DNA of 64,000 nucleotides from the NCBI GenBank assembly GCA_963932145.1, contig OZ010586.1, forward strand, positions 51,580,669 through 51,644,668, read 5' to 3'. Position numbers and translations under genes: made by a program. The notes under the pieces were generated by a model. That model saw only the letters and a list, made by a program, of their open reading frames with translations. It was not told the origin of the DNA and did not search any database. This document shows positions 35,142-46,282 of the stretch, piece after piece. Source of the DNA: Acanthosepion lycidas. Its lineage: Eukaryota > Mollusca > Cephalopoda > Sepiida > Sepiidae. Position 1 is the first letter of the stretch. Every line of letters begins with the position of its first letter.

Positions 35142-35228
35142 CCTCAAGGACACATGGCACAGTAGATAAAGGCATTTGTTAGATCCAGTGACAGACCCAA
35201 AGAGTGTGAGTTCAATACCCAGATAAGG
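35142..35228 (+). other. tRNA-like block in Penelope right arm
   Basis: GGCACAGTAGATAAAGGCA resembles a tRNA A box and GTGTGAGTTCAATACCCAG a B box, about 60 bases apart, with ATCCAGTGACAGACCC between. Equivalent blocks occur at 10849-10925 and, on the minus strand, in the loops of the foldbacks near 20.4 and 27.7 kb. It could act as a Pol III promoter or be a captured SINE head. Confidence 0.5.
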
Positions 35229-35849
35229 CAGTGGAGAACTTTCAGAGGGAAAATTAGCAGGAGATAACTGATAACTGACATCCATCAAACATGGCACATG
35301 GAACTAAAACAGTCTACCCCAGTGAGCGAAATAAAGGGTTCAGTTTGAAATTCCAACCACCTGAAGAAGGCCTTGACTAGGTTCTCCTGCTTGTGTGGCA
35401 TGGTACAAAGTCATGTTGCTACCCACCCTTTTGACCCAGGGCAGCACTACCTCCTCAAGTCACTTGATGTAGACCCTCTGTGTTGAGTCTAAGGCTCTGT
35501 AGGAAGATGAATGGAGGCTTAACATAACCCATCACTAGTGATCCACTCCAAACATCATAATATTGATTGGATATATCATTCAAATATTTCCAAATCCTCT
35601 GCATTGTTCTTGAATTGGTACCCAAATATTCTGAAATGTTTTTATTGGAGCTTCTGGTATGAATGCCAAGCAGTACAGCATGCAGTTTCCAAATTTCTGG
35701 TGGAGTGAACCGCATCACCATACTCTTTTTGTACAAATTTGACGCTCAAAAGACCCTACTGTTCAGCTGACAAAATCAAAAACAACATGTATGCATGAAA
35801 TTAAAAATATAAAATGGTAACAATTTATCCATTGCACCCTGCAGTTCAC

Positions 35850-37165
35850 TAAGTAAGATTTCTCTGCCACATTTTTGATTATATCTTATGAATAGCATTA
35901 TTAAGTGATGTGAACATACCAGAAATTATTTAAGTTTAGTTCTTTATACTAGATACCAATATAACAAGGCCCTCAGCCCAATCTACTTCTGAATCTGACT
36001 AAACATTGAAGCACCTTTTTTTCTCTTTCTTTTTTCTCTTCAATTCATTTCCCTTCTTGTTTGGGCCAAGGATTTTCACTACCCTATCATAGGAATGAAA
36101 AAAATTCCTTAAACTCTCACTAGATTTATGGATTCATATGAATGTCATTCAGCTCGTTTAATTTTTGTTTTATACTAATATTCAGCCAATACAATACCCA
36201 AGAGCTACTCAAGGTAGAATTTACTGAAAGCTGTATGAGTGTATTAGGCGGTAAGTACCATTTATAAGGTTATATAGAAGATAATGGTTAACCAGTGACT
36301 TGAAGATGAAGTGATCAAGAAGGCATTTTACTGAGAGCCTGTTCAACAAAGTAACAATTCTTGGGTAGTGTAGAGTAATTGGCCATTTTTAAATGTAATT
36401 GGCAGAAATACTGAACAAAACTGACAAAATTTGTAAGAAACAATAAGAAGAGAAAGAACAGAGGAAAACTAATATTAAGCAAACAATATACACAAGGCAA
36501 AACAATAATAAGAAATAAAGTGAAAATGTTCACAAACTAAGACTGGTTTTAACACACAAAAAGCCTCTTCTCCTTTTTGTTGCACATGCTCACATTACTG
36601 ATATTAAATTTAATCAAACATAGGTTTTTAGTATGCGTAACATTCTTTATTGGTAACTGTTTGATAGAAATGATCTCTACATTTTAGCAACTAGACAGAT
36701 GTATTGAAAAGTTATGTGGTCTACAAATTTTAAGTTGTCATGGTTCATTTCTGTAGTTGATGCTTGGCAAGAAAGCACTAAGTTCTTGTCAATCAATCCT
36801 AGTCATTTATGTGAGCCTAGAGGCTGTCGCTTTTCAAATGACATTATAGAATATTTCTGCTCTTGTGTATACTTGAAACGAATCAATAGAAATACAACTT
36901 TGTAATGTGTTCTGATTTTATGTTGTGAAAACGGAACTTTCTTCAGGATTTAATTATAACCAAGAAAATCTTATAGCCAACATTGTATTCATCTGTTTTT
37001 GTCATGTTTTGCTCATCTGTTCTTTTTTCCTTTATATATCTCTGAATTTTCCCATCTGTGATAATATATATATCAGCAAATATATTAAAACTTAATTTTA
37101 TATTTGTCATTTTTAGAGTATGTGTTAGAAAATACTAACTACTAGAATTGTAATCTTAAGAATCA
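35850..37165. other. No gene recognised
   Basis: AT-rich sequence. A minus-strand stretch at 36380-36470 resembles the short repeat at 32095-32165. Short open stretches (36315-36533, 36714-36905) have no recognisable motif. Confidence 0.4.
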
Positions 37166-37174
37166 AACATATTC

Positions 37175-37552
37175 CTGGGTATGATGACAAACTACATTCA
37201 GCAGCAAGGCCTGATTTGGAGATTGGACGTTTTGAGAAGCATGGAACCACCTCTTAATTGCTGATGTTTCCAAGTCTATCCTGAGCAGGGGTGGTAGCAC
37301 CTGTTAGGGTTCCAGCTATGGGCAAATAGTGAACCCATGAACAAAAATCAAAACACTATGTAACTGTAAATATATTAGAAATATTTTTTATATAAAAGAG
37401 TTACCAGCAATGCATATTTATAGCAAAATGACCAACAATAAATTTTATCTATATTTGAAGCCTTGAAACTCTGTGCAATATAGTTAAATTTCAGCATTAA
37501 TAACCCAAAGTAACTAACCAAATATCTCATTAAACAAAATCAACCAACCAAT
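37175..37552 (+). repeat. Dispersed repeat A, copy 3
   Basis: Colinear with the copies at 11630 and 23511: CTGGGTATGATGACAAACTA, CACCTCTTAATTGCTGATGT, GGGGTGGTAGCACCTGTTAG, AGCTATGGGCAAATAGTGAA and, at the end, CAGCATTAATAACCC and AACAAAATCAACCAACCA. Confidence 0.88.
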
Positions 37553-37822
37553 TAAGAATTAGAACTGACCAAAGACTATATCTTTAAATGAAAATTAGTA
37601 AACAGGAAATAAATCTCACTATTATGTACCAATAGTTCTGAGTACAGTTGAAATAAAAATTGTTTAATGACTAAACCGTAATAATGACAATTCTGGTTTT
37701 TGTGTGCAAATATATTCTATCCCAAAAGTTCAGTAACAGTATATACTGGTAATGTTAGTTCAACTTTTTAACAAGTAAAAGCTCAAATGTTAAAAATTGC
37801 TGCAAAACTGATTTATTTACAA

Positions 37823-38478
37823 CTAGCAGTAGAACCTGGTGCTGCCCGGGGATGTAACAGTAAGAGATAGATCAAGTATCTACCATCATAAAGACTGAAA
37901 AATAAAATTGACAAAGATTATTGTTTAAGGTTGATGGACACGCATGTCTTAATTAGTTTTTTTTTTTTTTTTACGAATTGGTCAAACCCAAACTCAAACA
38001 AAACATAGTTTTCAATCGTTATGAGTCTACCGATTGAATAGAATTTTATTATAAACAATTGTCTTGTAAATGGAATTTTTAAAGCATTCTGAATGTAAAA
38101 ATAAAGAAAAGAGTGTGCAAGACAATAAGAAATACTACCTGCCAAAATAAAAGTGACGTTTTGTTGAAATCGGTTGAAAAATGTAGGAAACGAACACACA
38201 CACACACAACCTGGGTTTTATAAGTATAACTCGATATGAGTTGTGCCTCTTTCATTCTCGCATCAGCGATGACCCTTAATCGTATTTTAAGATTGATTTT
38301 GTGCAAAAACAATTGTGTTTTTCCAATTTTTGGTGCTGTCAGAACCACTGCAAAATAATTTTACGTAGTCCTGTGAAGTTTTGTTGAAATCGGTTGGAAA
38401 ATGTAGGAAATCCGATCCAATATATCAACGAACAGACACACACAAACACACACAACCTGGGTTTTATACTAAGTATGA
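37823..38478 (-). mobile_element. Non-autonomous Helitron, copy 1
   Basis: On the minus strand it starts TCATACTTAGTATAAAACCC after an A and ends CTACTGCTAG before a T, the hallmark of Helitron insertion between A and T (5' TC, 3' CTRR). A weak hairpin (CCCGG ... CCAGG) sits about 10 bases before the end. Inside, a module with a (TG)n tract, then GTAGGAAA reverse-complement and GATTTCAACAAAAC blocks, occurs twice. A T/A run lies at about 37960-37972. It has no ORF for Rep/helicase. The second copy, opposite orientation, is at 43681-44356. Confidence 0.85.
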
Positions 38479-39338
38479 TGACATCTATCGACATGTCTCT
38501 AATTTGTATTTATATACATAGTATTTTTCAATTTTTCAAAGTTGAAATGCTCACCTATACTGCATATGATCGGTTATTGTACATAAAAATTGTATTTTAT
38601 ATAAATCCTACCTTATGAAAATTGAGATCTAGTAGAGTGGGGGGGACCATAACAATGATTGAGAGGGGCACAAGACCCTTGCACCAGCACTGTTTCATAG
38701 TGATCAGTATAGTCAGTACCAGACTTGAAAGTTAGATCCCACATTTTAATTTCCATGGCTCAACAGCAAATTATTTAAATTGCTGCCACTGTTGAGTTCG
38801 TAATTTTCAGCAAACTCAAAATTTTTGTAAATGTAGCACTAAATCTTTACTTTAGGACATGTGTAGTCATTTTTATTTTTAAACTTTGCAAAAAATGCGA
38901 AAATCTTTAATTTCTTTGCATTTGAAAAGTTCATAATAGCCTTTTAATATAATTTCAAGTAAAGTTTTGTGACTAAAATTATACTGTGCCTACCTATTAT
39001 TAAGTAAATTGTAACTGAATATTCTGAGCATTTGCCAATGCTAATTGTCCTTTTCAGAAGAGATATCCTCCCAACTGTATCCATTCTTTCTTCACTCTGG
39101 TAACTGAAATCTATTTTTCATCTTTACAATTACAACAACAATATACATATTTCCTACCAACATTCACCAATGTACAATATACTTCATTGACACATTTTAT
39201 TTGTGATATATGAAATGTTTATGATTTTAATATTTTGTGGCTATATTTTCATTTTCATTTTTGGAATGTTAACTTAAGTTAATTTTTACAATAATTCTAC
39301 AATATTCTTTTTGTTGTCAATCTTATTCTGTTCTTCAG

Positions 39339-39407
39339 AAACCACAGACATGGCATTGTTAGCAATTTCACTGATACAATTGTTAAGCACAATCAACAAA
39401 GAAATTA
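39339..39407 (+). other. Candidate host exon (about 69 nt), very low confidence
   Basis: After the acceptor TTATTCTGTTCTTCAG, a frame TTDMALLAISLIQLLSTINK is open, but the only following GT (GTTTTC at 39408) is a weak donor. It lies 120 bases upstream of the better candidate at 39527 and could be alternative or spurious. Confidence 0.12.
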
Positions 39408-39526
39408 GTTTTCTTTTTTTTTTTGTCTATTTTAATATTGTGTTGTCTGTAAAATTGAAAAGATTTAAATATTTTTTGGTAAAATTTTATTTGCTAGATT
39501 TTTTGAGTATATATTCATATCTTCAG

Positions 39527-39583
39527 GGAAGAGAATTCTCAGTAATCAAAACTCATTATCTATATCCAACAAATATCTGTAAA
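39527..39583 (+). other. Candidate host exon (57 nt)
   Basis: The acceptor TATATTCATATCTTCAG is followed by exactly 19 open codons (GREFSVIKTHYLYPTNICK) and a consensus donor GTAAGTATGT. Both boundaries fall between codons. It is the best splice-bounded open segment in the window by eye. There is no recognised homology, and chance occurrence cannot be excluded in DNA this AT-rich. Confidence 0.25.
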
Positions 39584-39719
39584 GTAAGTATGTACAAATC
39601 TATGATTTTATTTTTCTGTTCACTCGAATAAGGAAACTTGCACATTTTTGCCTATAACACAAATAGCACAGGTTGTATCAGTCTAACTCAGCACTATGGT
39701 TCAACAGATCCTCTGGCTT

Positions 39720-40545
39720 AGCACATTTTGAATCGACTGCCATTAATCTCTCTCTAACTGGAGCAAAGAATGGCTTCTTAATCTTAATCTCTCTAACTGG
39801 AGCAAAGAATGGCTTCTTAATGTCTCCCCCAAAAAATGCTATATTAATTGTCTGAGAGAATCCTTTTTGCCTTACATCAGCATATCTGATGCTAACCTCC
39901 AGGAGAATCTCCTTGTGTCACCTTTGGCTAACATTTTCTACTGACCTGAAGTGGAAAGATTATATAGGATCAATTGCTAAGTCTGCTAAGTAGGTTGGTT
40001 CAGTCTCACTAAAAAGATTTTTTTTTTTGCTAGAATCTTACACATGTCTACCATTCATTCATACATTGAATATTGCTGCTACATTTGGTCTGTTCCTTCT
40101 GTTATGCATTTAGAGTCTTGATAAAATCCAAAGAATCTGCAATATTATTGGTCCTGATCAGTCACTTTCCCACCACTGAGCCTTTTCTATAACAATTTTC
40201 ACAGTAATTGTTCTGATGAGCTTTCCTCTATGGTAATTAGACTTTCAGTTTAAGCGCAGTACTAGATTGGCAAATTCTCATCTTACAGTTGAATTTGCTA
40301 TATGTAAGTGTCTTCTCTCACATTTCTCATTTGTCGAACTCTATTCTGGTTATTGCTTTCCAGTCAACTTTGATCTTCAAAAATTTAAATGCAATGTCAA
40401 TTCCTATATTGTTTTAATTCCTGTTTGTTTTTATTCTCTATCCTTAATGTCTTTTCTCGTTCTCTGACACTGTAACTCCTGGTGGCTTTATTGCCTTGCT
40501 CATGGTGAAATGCAGTTTGATCTGTAATTTTTGTAATTCATAAAC
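39720..40545 (+). pseudogene. LINE 3' end, Jockey/CR1-like pseudogene
   Basis: The C-terminal part of the LINE polyprotein is readable in broken frames: ISDANLQENLLVSPLAN near 39880, TIHSYIEYCCYIWSVPSVMH near 40050-40105 (family: R.S.EYC.HVW..AP), KIQRICNIIG near 40130, then LSSHISFVELYSGYCFPVNF and DLQKFKCNVNS near 40310-40410 (family: LWN.LP...FP..YNL..FK.N.N). Near the 5' edge a segment of about 36 bases (TCTCTCTAACTGGAGCAAAG AATGGCTTCTTAA) is duplicated in tandem at 39745-39820. There are many stops. It matches other copies in this window at 44990, 52.4, 55.0 and 60.1 kb. Confidence 0.85.
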
Positions 40546-40549
40546 TGTT

Positions 40550-43500
40550 TACACCAAATTTGCATAAAGCCTTACCAGCTTGAAAATGAATCTAAGAATT
40601 CAAACATTCATAACTTTTGAGACTTACTTTAGCATAACATTAGGGATATTAATATTTTTTTAAAAACATCCAGTTAAACATAAGCAAATACAATTTTTAT
40701 TTTTAATATATAAATTTTAATAAAATATATTTTCCACATCATTTTTTGTTGCACTTTGCAACTTAGATTGGACAATGTTGCTGGACAACTTATCATCTAA
40801 TTTTGCAACATACATTAGAATAATTTCATATAAAGATATTTTAATTTTAAATGTTTTTTGACTTTAGTTTTAACAATCATGCAAAATCATATTTTTATTA
40901 TACAAATCTATATTTTCAGAATATAATTGGTATCTATCAACCAATATTGGTATAATTTCCAAAATATATAGATTTATGGTATATTGTGAAGTTCTAGTTT
41001 TTTACTGATGTGATATTTTATGCAATTCAAAAGCACCGTTGATCATACTGTAAATATGTAATTTTTTTTCTTCCCAAGCAAGGCAGAAATACTACTAGTA
41101 TGCAGGGGGTTATAGAGAGTGAGAGGGGAAAACTATTTGGTATAGAGGGATTGAGGAAAGGATAAAAGATGAATGGGATTCAAGAAGACTGATGATGATT
41201 GACATTGCATTTAAATTTTTAAAGATTGTAGTTTTTCAAGAAGCAAGTAAATGGAAGGGAGTTCCACAGGTGGGAAGTGCAAGAAAAACTGTTAGAGTAG
41301 AAGTGGTGGTTACATTTCACTATTTCAACAGTAAAAGGGTGGACCTAGATTCCAATCTAGTAGTGCTCTTAAATTCATGTAGTGAGGTCACCATGGGGGG
41401 AAAAATATATGAATGCCACGAGTTGTAAGAAAGATTATAAACTCAGAAGACATTGTAAAGCTGAGTGACATGTTGGTCAGAACAAAAAATGCTAAAATAT
41501 CTGGCTTGAATGTCGGATTTGATAAAAATTAAAAGGAGTTGGAAGCATAAAAAAATTAATTGAGCAGCAAGAAAATTTCAAGAAATTGGTCTTGCAAATG
41601 CAAACAACAATGCTAAATATTAAGAATGTCAACAAGACATGAAAGAAATGAAGTATTACCTTTAGATAAACATCACAAAAATGAATGTTAGACAAAGTAC
41701 ATGGAAACTGATTCAATAGAAATTTCTAGTGATGAATCTATAACTTCACCAGATAAACCTGATGCTTGTCCTCCATGGAAACAATCAATATAGCTTAGAA
41801 GACAACAGGGGGTGGAATGAATTAATTTTTTGGGCAGTAACTCAGAAAATCACACAATCAAGATGTTGACATTCCACACTATAAACTTATGAAGGTAACC
41901 CCCATCAATACTGGAAAGCAATAACACCTATAGGACTTGAGAAACCTATTTTCCAGAAAAATTGTTTTAATACTTTATGATTTCAATTGACAGTAGTAGT
42001 AGCTGCTTGGTCAATGACTCCTGAATGTTTCCTTATCAGGAAAAGGCTAATATTACAATTACAATTGTATACAGTACAATTATGTCATAAATGCAGAGAA
42101 TTATAAGTTCTTGGACATTTGTGTGGTACAGGTCAGACAAGAAGTTTTCAAATATCTTTCTTGTGTCCATATTCTGAAAAACTGAATATTACCCTTTACT
42201 AAATGGTTTCAAAGATACAAATTAATTTGAATAGCTCTACCTTCTAATCAAATAGAAAACTAGTGGTGTGTCAATTAAGAGATGTATATGAGAATGAAAA
42301 AACAAAGATCTCAAAGAAATAAAAGCTGCTACAAGATTAACCTGAAAAAAAAGTTGTGTTACTGTTAAGAAAAAGTTTTTTTTCTAAAAGGAGTTGATCT
42401 GTGGTGTCCCTAATATGACCTGGGCTTACCCTTAGAGATACCAAAATAGGATTTGCAATCAATCTAACATAGCATAAAAAGCTAAATGCATCAAAAGACT
42501 GATCTGAAAGATTTCATAACCATCATATGAAAAATCAGACCTCAAAGGATGTCAGTGTTTCTCCTTGATATATAAAGGTCAACACAGTTGAACTTAAATC
42601 TGTGCATGCAGGACAATAGGATAAGTTATATAAGCACCCCACCCAAGAGGGGGAAAGTCACTCTGGCATCCCAGTTTGGCCAACATTTAAAGTGCCCAGA
42701 AGAAAAACACACCTTAATGATATTGACAAAGTTCAGAAGTGAATAAATAATTCTACATATGAAAGATTCATATTAGACTTTCTAACCATAACATTGGATA
42801 TATAACACAGAAAATTTAACTATATAACTATTTTATATTGATTCAAATAAGCTAATAACATAAAAGTTTATGATTCTTTGTATAAAAATCTTAATACATT
42901 AATTCTTTCTTGCACAGATGCTTCTTTCAGCATTAAAATTAATCATCCCAATCTCCGTTTTTGTTCCTTTGTTTGTTTTAATTGAATAACTAGGATTTTT
43001 TTTAAGAATTTTTTCTAGAATGTCTTCTGATCAACCCATTTCCTTTGATGGTATTAGCTTGCTTTGATGTTGGCATTAAACATCTTGGGGTTTCTTATAT
43101 GAAATCAATCTTTTATTGGAAGTAGAAACTCTTAGACTATAAACATTCATGAATTTGCATATTTTTTATCACATTTCCTGAAATCTGAATTCTAATTACC
43201 TGATTTAAATACACTTTTATGAAAATTTTGTTAACAGAAAAAGTTGATAAATATATTTTACAAGTTCTCAAGTTTTATGCCTTTTAGAAATGTTTGTAAA
43301 TCAATGTGAATTGAATCTTTGTTATTGATGTATCTATGTGCACTTAGTCAGACAGATGTAATTGAACCACTTGCCTAAGGTCTATATATAATATTAAAGT
43401 GCTTTTAAGACAAAACTATCAAGCTCTTCATACTTTGTTTTCATTAAGTTCTGCAAACAACTCAATAAAAAAGTTCAGTAGTGATGTATTGGTGCCTGCT

Positions 43501-43680
43501 GGTTATCTGCCTTCAACAAGTTCTCAAGATTGTTAAGGTTTTCTTTGTACACATTACTAGTCAGTTTCCTCTGATTGACACTGGGGCCAATTTTTGATAT
43601 TTCATTGCAATGAAGTATGTGTTTATAGTTTGATCATTTTTTGTTACTTTTCATATAACAATTCTTAGGATCTACTAAAA
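40550..43680. other. No gene recognised; short shared repeat
   Basis: A less AT-biased segment lies at 41090-41430 with an open stretch of 78 codons (41192-41428) that has no motif I recognise. The segment 41910-41985 (ATACTGGAAAGCAATAACAC, GGACTTGAGAAACCTATTTT) is shared with 48365-48430. An intron-like or repeat origin is possible for the rest; nothing more is supported. Confidence 0.4.
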
Positions 43681-44356
43681 TCATACTTATTATAAAACCC
43701 AGGGTGTGTGTGTGTTGTGTGTGTCTGTACATTTATATATTGGATCAGATTTCCTACATTTTTCAACCAATTTCAACAAAACTTCACAGGACTACGTAAA
43801 ATTACCTTGTGGTGGTTCTGACAGCATCCAAAATTGGAAAAACACAATTGTTTTTGCACAAAATCAATTTGAAAACACGATTAAGAGGCATTGCTAGAAT
43901 GAAAGGGGGACAACTCATATCGAGTTATACTTATTATAAAACCCAGGTTGTTTGTGTGTGTGTGTGTGTGTTTGTTTATATATGGGATTGGATTTCCTAC
44001 ATTTTTCAACCGATTTCAACAAAACTTCACTTTTTTTTTGGCAGGTGGTGTTTCTTATTGTCTTGCACACTTTTTTTCTTTATTTTTACATTCAGAATGC
44101 TTTAAAAATTCCATTTACAAGACAATTGTTTATAATAAAATTCTATTCAATCGGTAGACTCATAACGATTGAAAACAATGTTTTTGTTTGAGTTTGGGTT
44201 TGACCAATTCGTAAAAAAAAAAGTAATTAAAACATGCGTGTCCGTCAACCTTAAACAATAATCTTTGTCAATTTTATTTTTCAGTCTTTATGATGGTCGA
44301 TACTTGATCTATCTCTTACTGTTACATCCCCGGGCAACGCCGGGCTCTACTGCTAG
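43681..44356 (+). mobile_element. Non-autonomous Helitron, copy 2
   Basis: Begins TCATACTTATTATAAAACCC after an A and ends CTACTGCTAG before a T. A clear 3' hairpin, CCCGG-GCAACG-CCGGG, sits 8-10 bases before CTAG (44329-44345). The TG-rich module is present twice, at 43690-43800 and 43925-44035, as in copy 1. Short open frames shared between the copies arise from this non-coding body. No Rep/helicase. It is the better-preserved of the pair and lies inverted relative to 37823-38478. Confidence 0.88.
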
Positions 44357-44779
44357 TAGAATATAAAAAGAATAACTTGGTAATTGTTCTAATGAACTTT
44401 TTGAGAATGTGAATTTATCGAAAAATAACAATTGTGTCACAAGGCCAAGGGGGAAGTGTGGAGAGGTTGGTCAGCACTTACTATTCTAAACTTAGCTATT
44501 CATTCACCACAAGAACTCATCTATCACCATTCAATCTTACATATACCACAATACCACATATATCCAGGGAACCTACAAAAAAAACCCCTATGACATAAAA
44601 CTTTTTTAATATACAAGTGTCCTTTTAGGGAATGACTGCAAAATAATTTCCCACTCCCTAGTTTATAGGTAGAAGCACACAAATTCATGCAAGGATTTCT
44701 TCCTAACCAATAAAACAGGCCAGTTCTTGGTTTCATAGGACTTGGTCCCAGTCTATCTTGCTTTGAAGTCATAACACTA

Positions 44780-45305
44780 CTTTTGTTTGTCCAGACTTGC
44801 TCTTGTGTATCAACCCCAATTTCTTATTTTGTGAACTTCTTGCCATATTACTGTTGCTTTGCCTTGAATATATTGTTTACTTCATTTATATTATTTTTTG
44901 CTCTGTTCTTTTTTATTTTTCTCGTTATTGCAAACTTTGTTGGGGATTTCTGCCATTTATTTTCCTTAAGCTATGGCTAGTCATGTAACAACTTTCCTCT
45001 ATGATGTCTAGATTTTATGAATTTAAGCCCAGTACTAGATTGGTGGCAACGTCTCATTTTACAATTGAAATTCTAGACGTAACCATAACTTCTATGCTAA
45101 GTTTCTTCTCTTGCATTCCTGACTTATGGAACTCTCTTCTGGCTTCTTGCTTTCCAGTCAACTTTGATCTTCAAAAATTTAAATACAATTTTCTTGTCTT
45201 AATTCCTGTTCTTTTATTTTTCTCTCATTAACTTCTTTTTCACATTCTCTAATACTCCATAACCAGTAGTATTTGTGACTCTATTGCTTGTGTTGAAATA
45301 ATTTA
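44780..45305 (+). pseudogene. LINE 3' end, Jockey/CR1-like pseudogene
   Basis: 45040-45190 encodes, in one frame, IPDLWNSLLASCFPVNFDLQ and KFKYNF, the LINE C-terminal signature, with STRLVATSHFTIEILDVTIT before it. It ends in TGAAATAATTTAAAAAAAAC, a short A-rich tail like those at 53090 and 60340. The upstream part at 44920-44975 (TTGCAAACTTTGTTGGGGAT, TTCTGCCATTTA) is the repeat shared with 32.1 and 36.4 kb. Confidence 0.8.
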
Positions 45306-45584
45306 AAAAAAACAACTTTTTTTCCTCCCACTAAATACTAATGCAAGCACTTTCTGCTCAATGAATATTAGCATTGTTTCAAGACATGATTATCTAAAAT
45401 GGTCTTTGTCATAAAACATATCTTGTCTTATTTGCAGATCATATCAGCTACTAAAGTAAATTCTTCATTGTTTAATTTTAGGTCTTTCATGTGCAATCAT
45501 GGCTTGCCCTTAATCATGTGTCCATATTTTCTGTCCCAAGCAAACAGAGTTCTTCAGTAGGAAGGTTCATGAAGCTAGTCTGCT

Positions 45585-45860
45585 GAAGCCCTGGAGAGCA
45601 ATGCAGCAATCCTTTCTTTCTGTGTTATAGTAATGGTTTACTTAAGAGCATATTTGGATCTTTTTGTGAATATCAGTGCAGATGATTTAACAGTATATGG
45701 TCACACTTCTAAAAATCTACATGATCAGAACCTGGCAGTTAGAAAACTAGCTCTAATAACCCAATGAAGGGTTGGAAACAGTGTGGTCATATTCAATACC
45801 TCAAAAACCAAATGAGTAACATTCCATAATCACTGAGCAGACTCTGAATTTTCATTGATT
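45585..45860 (+). pseudogene. LINE reverse transcriptase fragment
   Basis: A short piece of the RT palm and following region: NISADDLTVYGHTSKNLHDQ (45675-45730, including the ADD catalytic pair), then LALITQ, a stop, and VIFNTSKTK. It matches the fragment around 22980-23110 (SADDFTVYEYSS, FNISKTK). It ends before the MITE at 45932. Confidence 0.82.
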
Positions 45861-46282
45861 ACCCTCTTCAGTGATCCAACTGATATTTTTCCTTATCTAT
45901 GGTTAATTCAAGAAAAAGATTAGTTAATATACAGTGTATCTCTAAAGTCTGGACACAGGAGATCTCATTAAATACATATTTTTTATCTTCACAGATAAAC
46001 ATGGTTTTGTCAACAGAAAATTGACTTCTTTTTCTGGGATCTGCAAAAGGAGGTGTACTCAATGAAAAATCTCAGAAGCAACATACTTGATTAAATGCAT
46101 AAAGAGTGAATGTGTTAAAATTGACAGCAATGTGGAGTTATTGCATCGAGCATGTTAATCTTGCAAAGCACATCAATCTTTGCATCACAAATGATGGAAA
46201 TCATATTGAAGGTGTTATTTGTTCATATTCCAATTCAATAAAATGTTAAATTTAATTTCTTGAAAATAAGCATTTTTGCCTA

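Larger units (their letters stand above)
32710..35369 (+). mobile_element. Penelope-like retroelement with inverted terminal repeats
   Basis: A nearly full element of 2.66 kb. An 11-base target duplication GCCTTGACTAG flanks it (32699-32709 and 35370-35380). Left arm 32710-32998 and right arm 35048-35369 are inverted copies (landmarks: TTATAAACCTAATGTTTTCA, GTCCTTGAGGACATCTGGGT, CATGTTTGATGGATGTCAGT, CTTCAGGTGGTTGGAATTTC). The left arm has lost about 100 bases that contain the tRNA-like block kept in the right arm at 35142-35228. The right arm stops inside the hammerhead-like region, just after CTGAAGAAG. Penelope-like elements are known to carry terminal repeats in direct or inverted orientation and to encode RT plus GIY-YIG nuclease, as here. 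It inserted into an already-deleted mariner. Confidence 0.93.
32309..35841 (-). mobile_element. Mariner-type element, copy B, split by a Penelope insertion
   Basis: Minus-strand transposase remnants lie on both sides of the Penelope element. The N-terminal part (FTPPEIWKLHAVLLGIHTRS, then RTMQRIWKYLND and KPPFIFLQSL) is at 35736-35455. The continuation toward DFVPCHTSRRT is at 35440-35381. The C-terminal part (WGAVEQETNKTSCNTRDELM and LEAMAEANGDFIE-like residues, in broken frames) is at 32709-32440. The right end has the terminal repeat CAATTTATCCATTGCACCCT. The same central deletion as copy A (24221-25042) joins the helix-turn-helix part to the GDVMPPFIF region. Without the insertion it is about 870 bp. 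The left end is odd: the terminal-repeat sequence GATAATTTATCCGTTGTACC at 32308 points the wrong way for a simple partner. Confidence 0.85.
38480..39720. other. No established gene; two candidate exons
   Basis: Unique-looking AT-rich DNA. Candidate exons at 39339-39407 and 39527-39583 are given separately. Nothing else is supported. Confidence 0.4.

Noticed and set aside
44524-44772. 82-codon minus-strand open frame with many Cys, Gly and Trp residues
   Set aside because: No known motif, no splice context, and it abuts LINE debris. Not enough to call.
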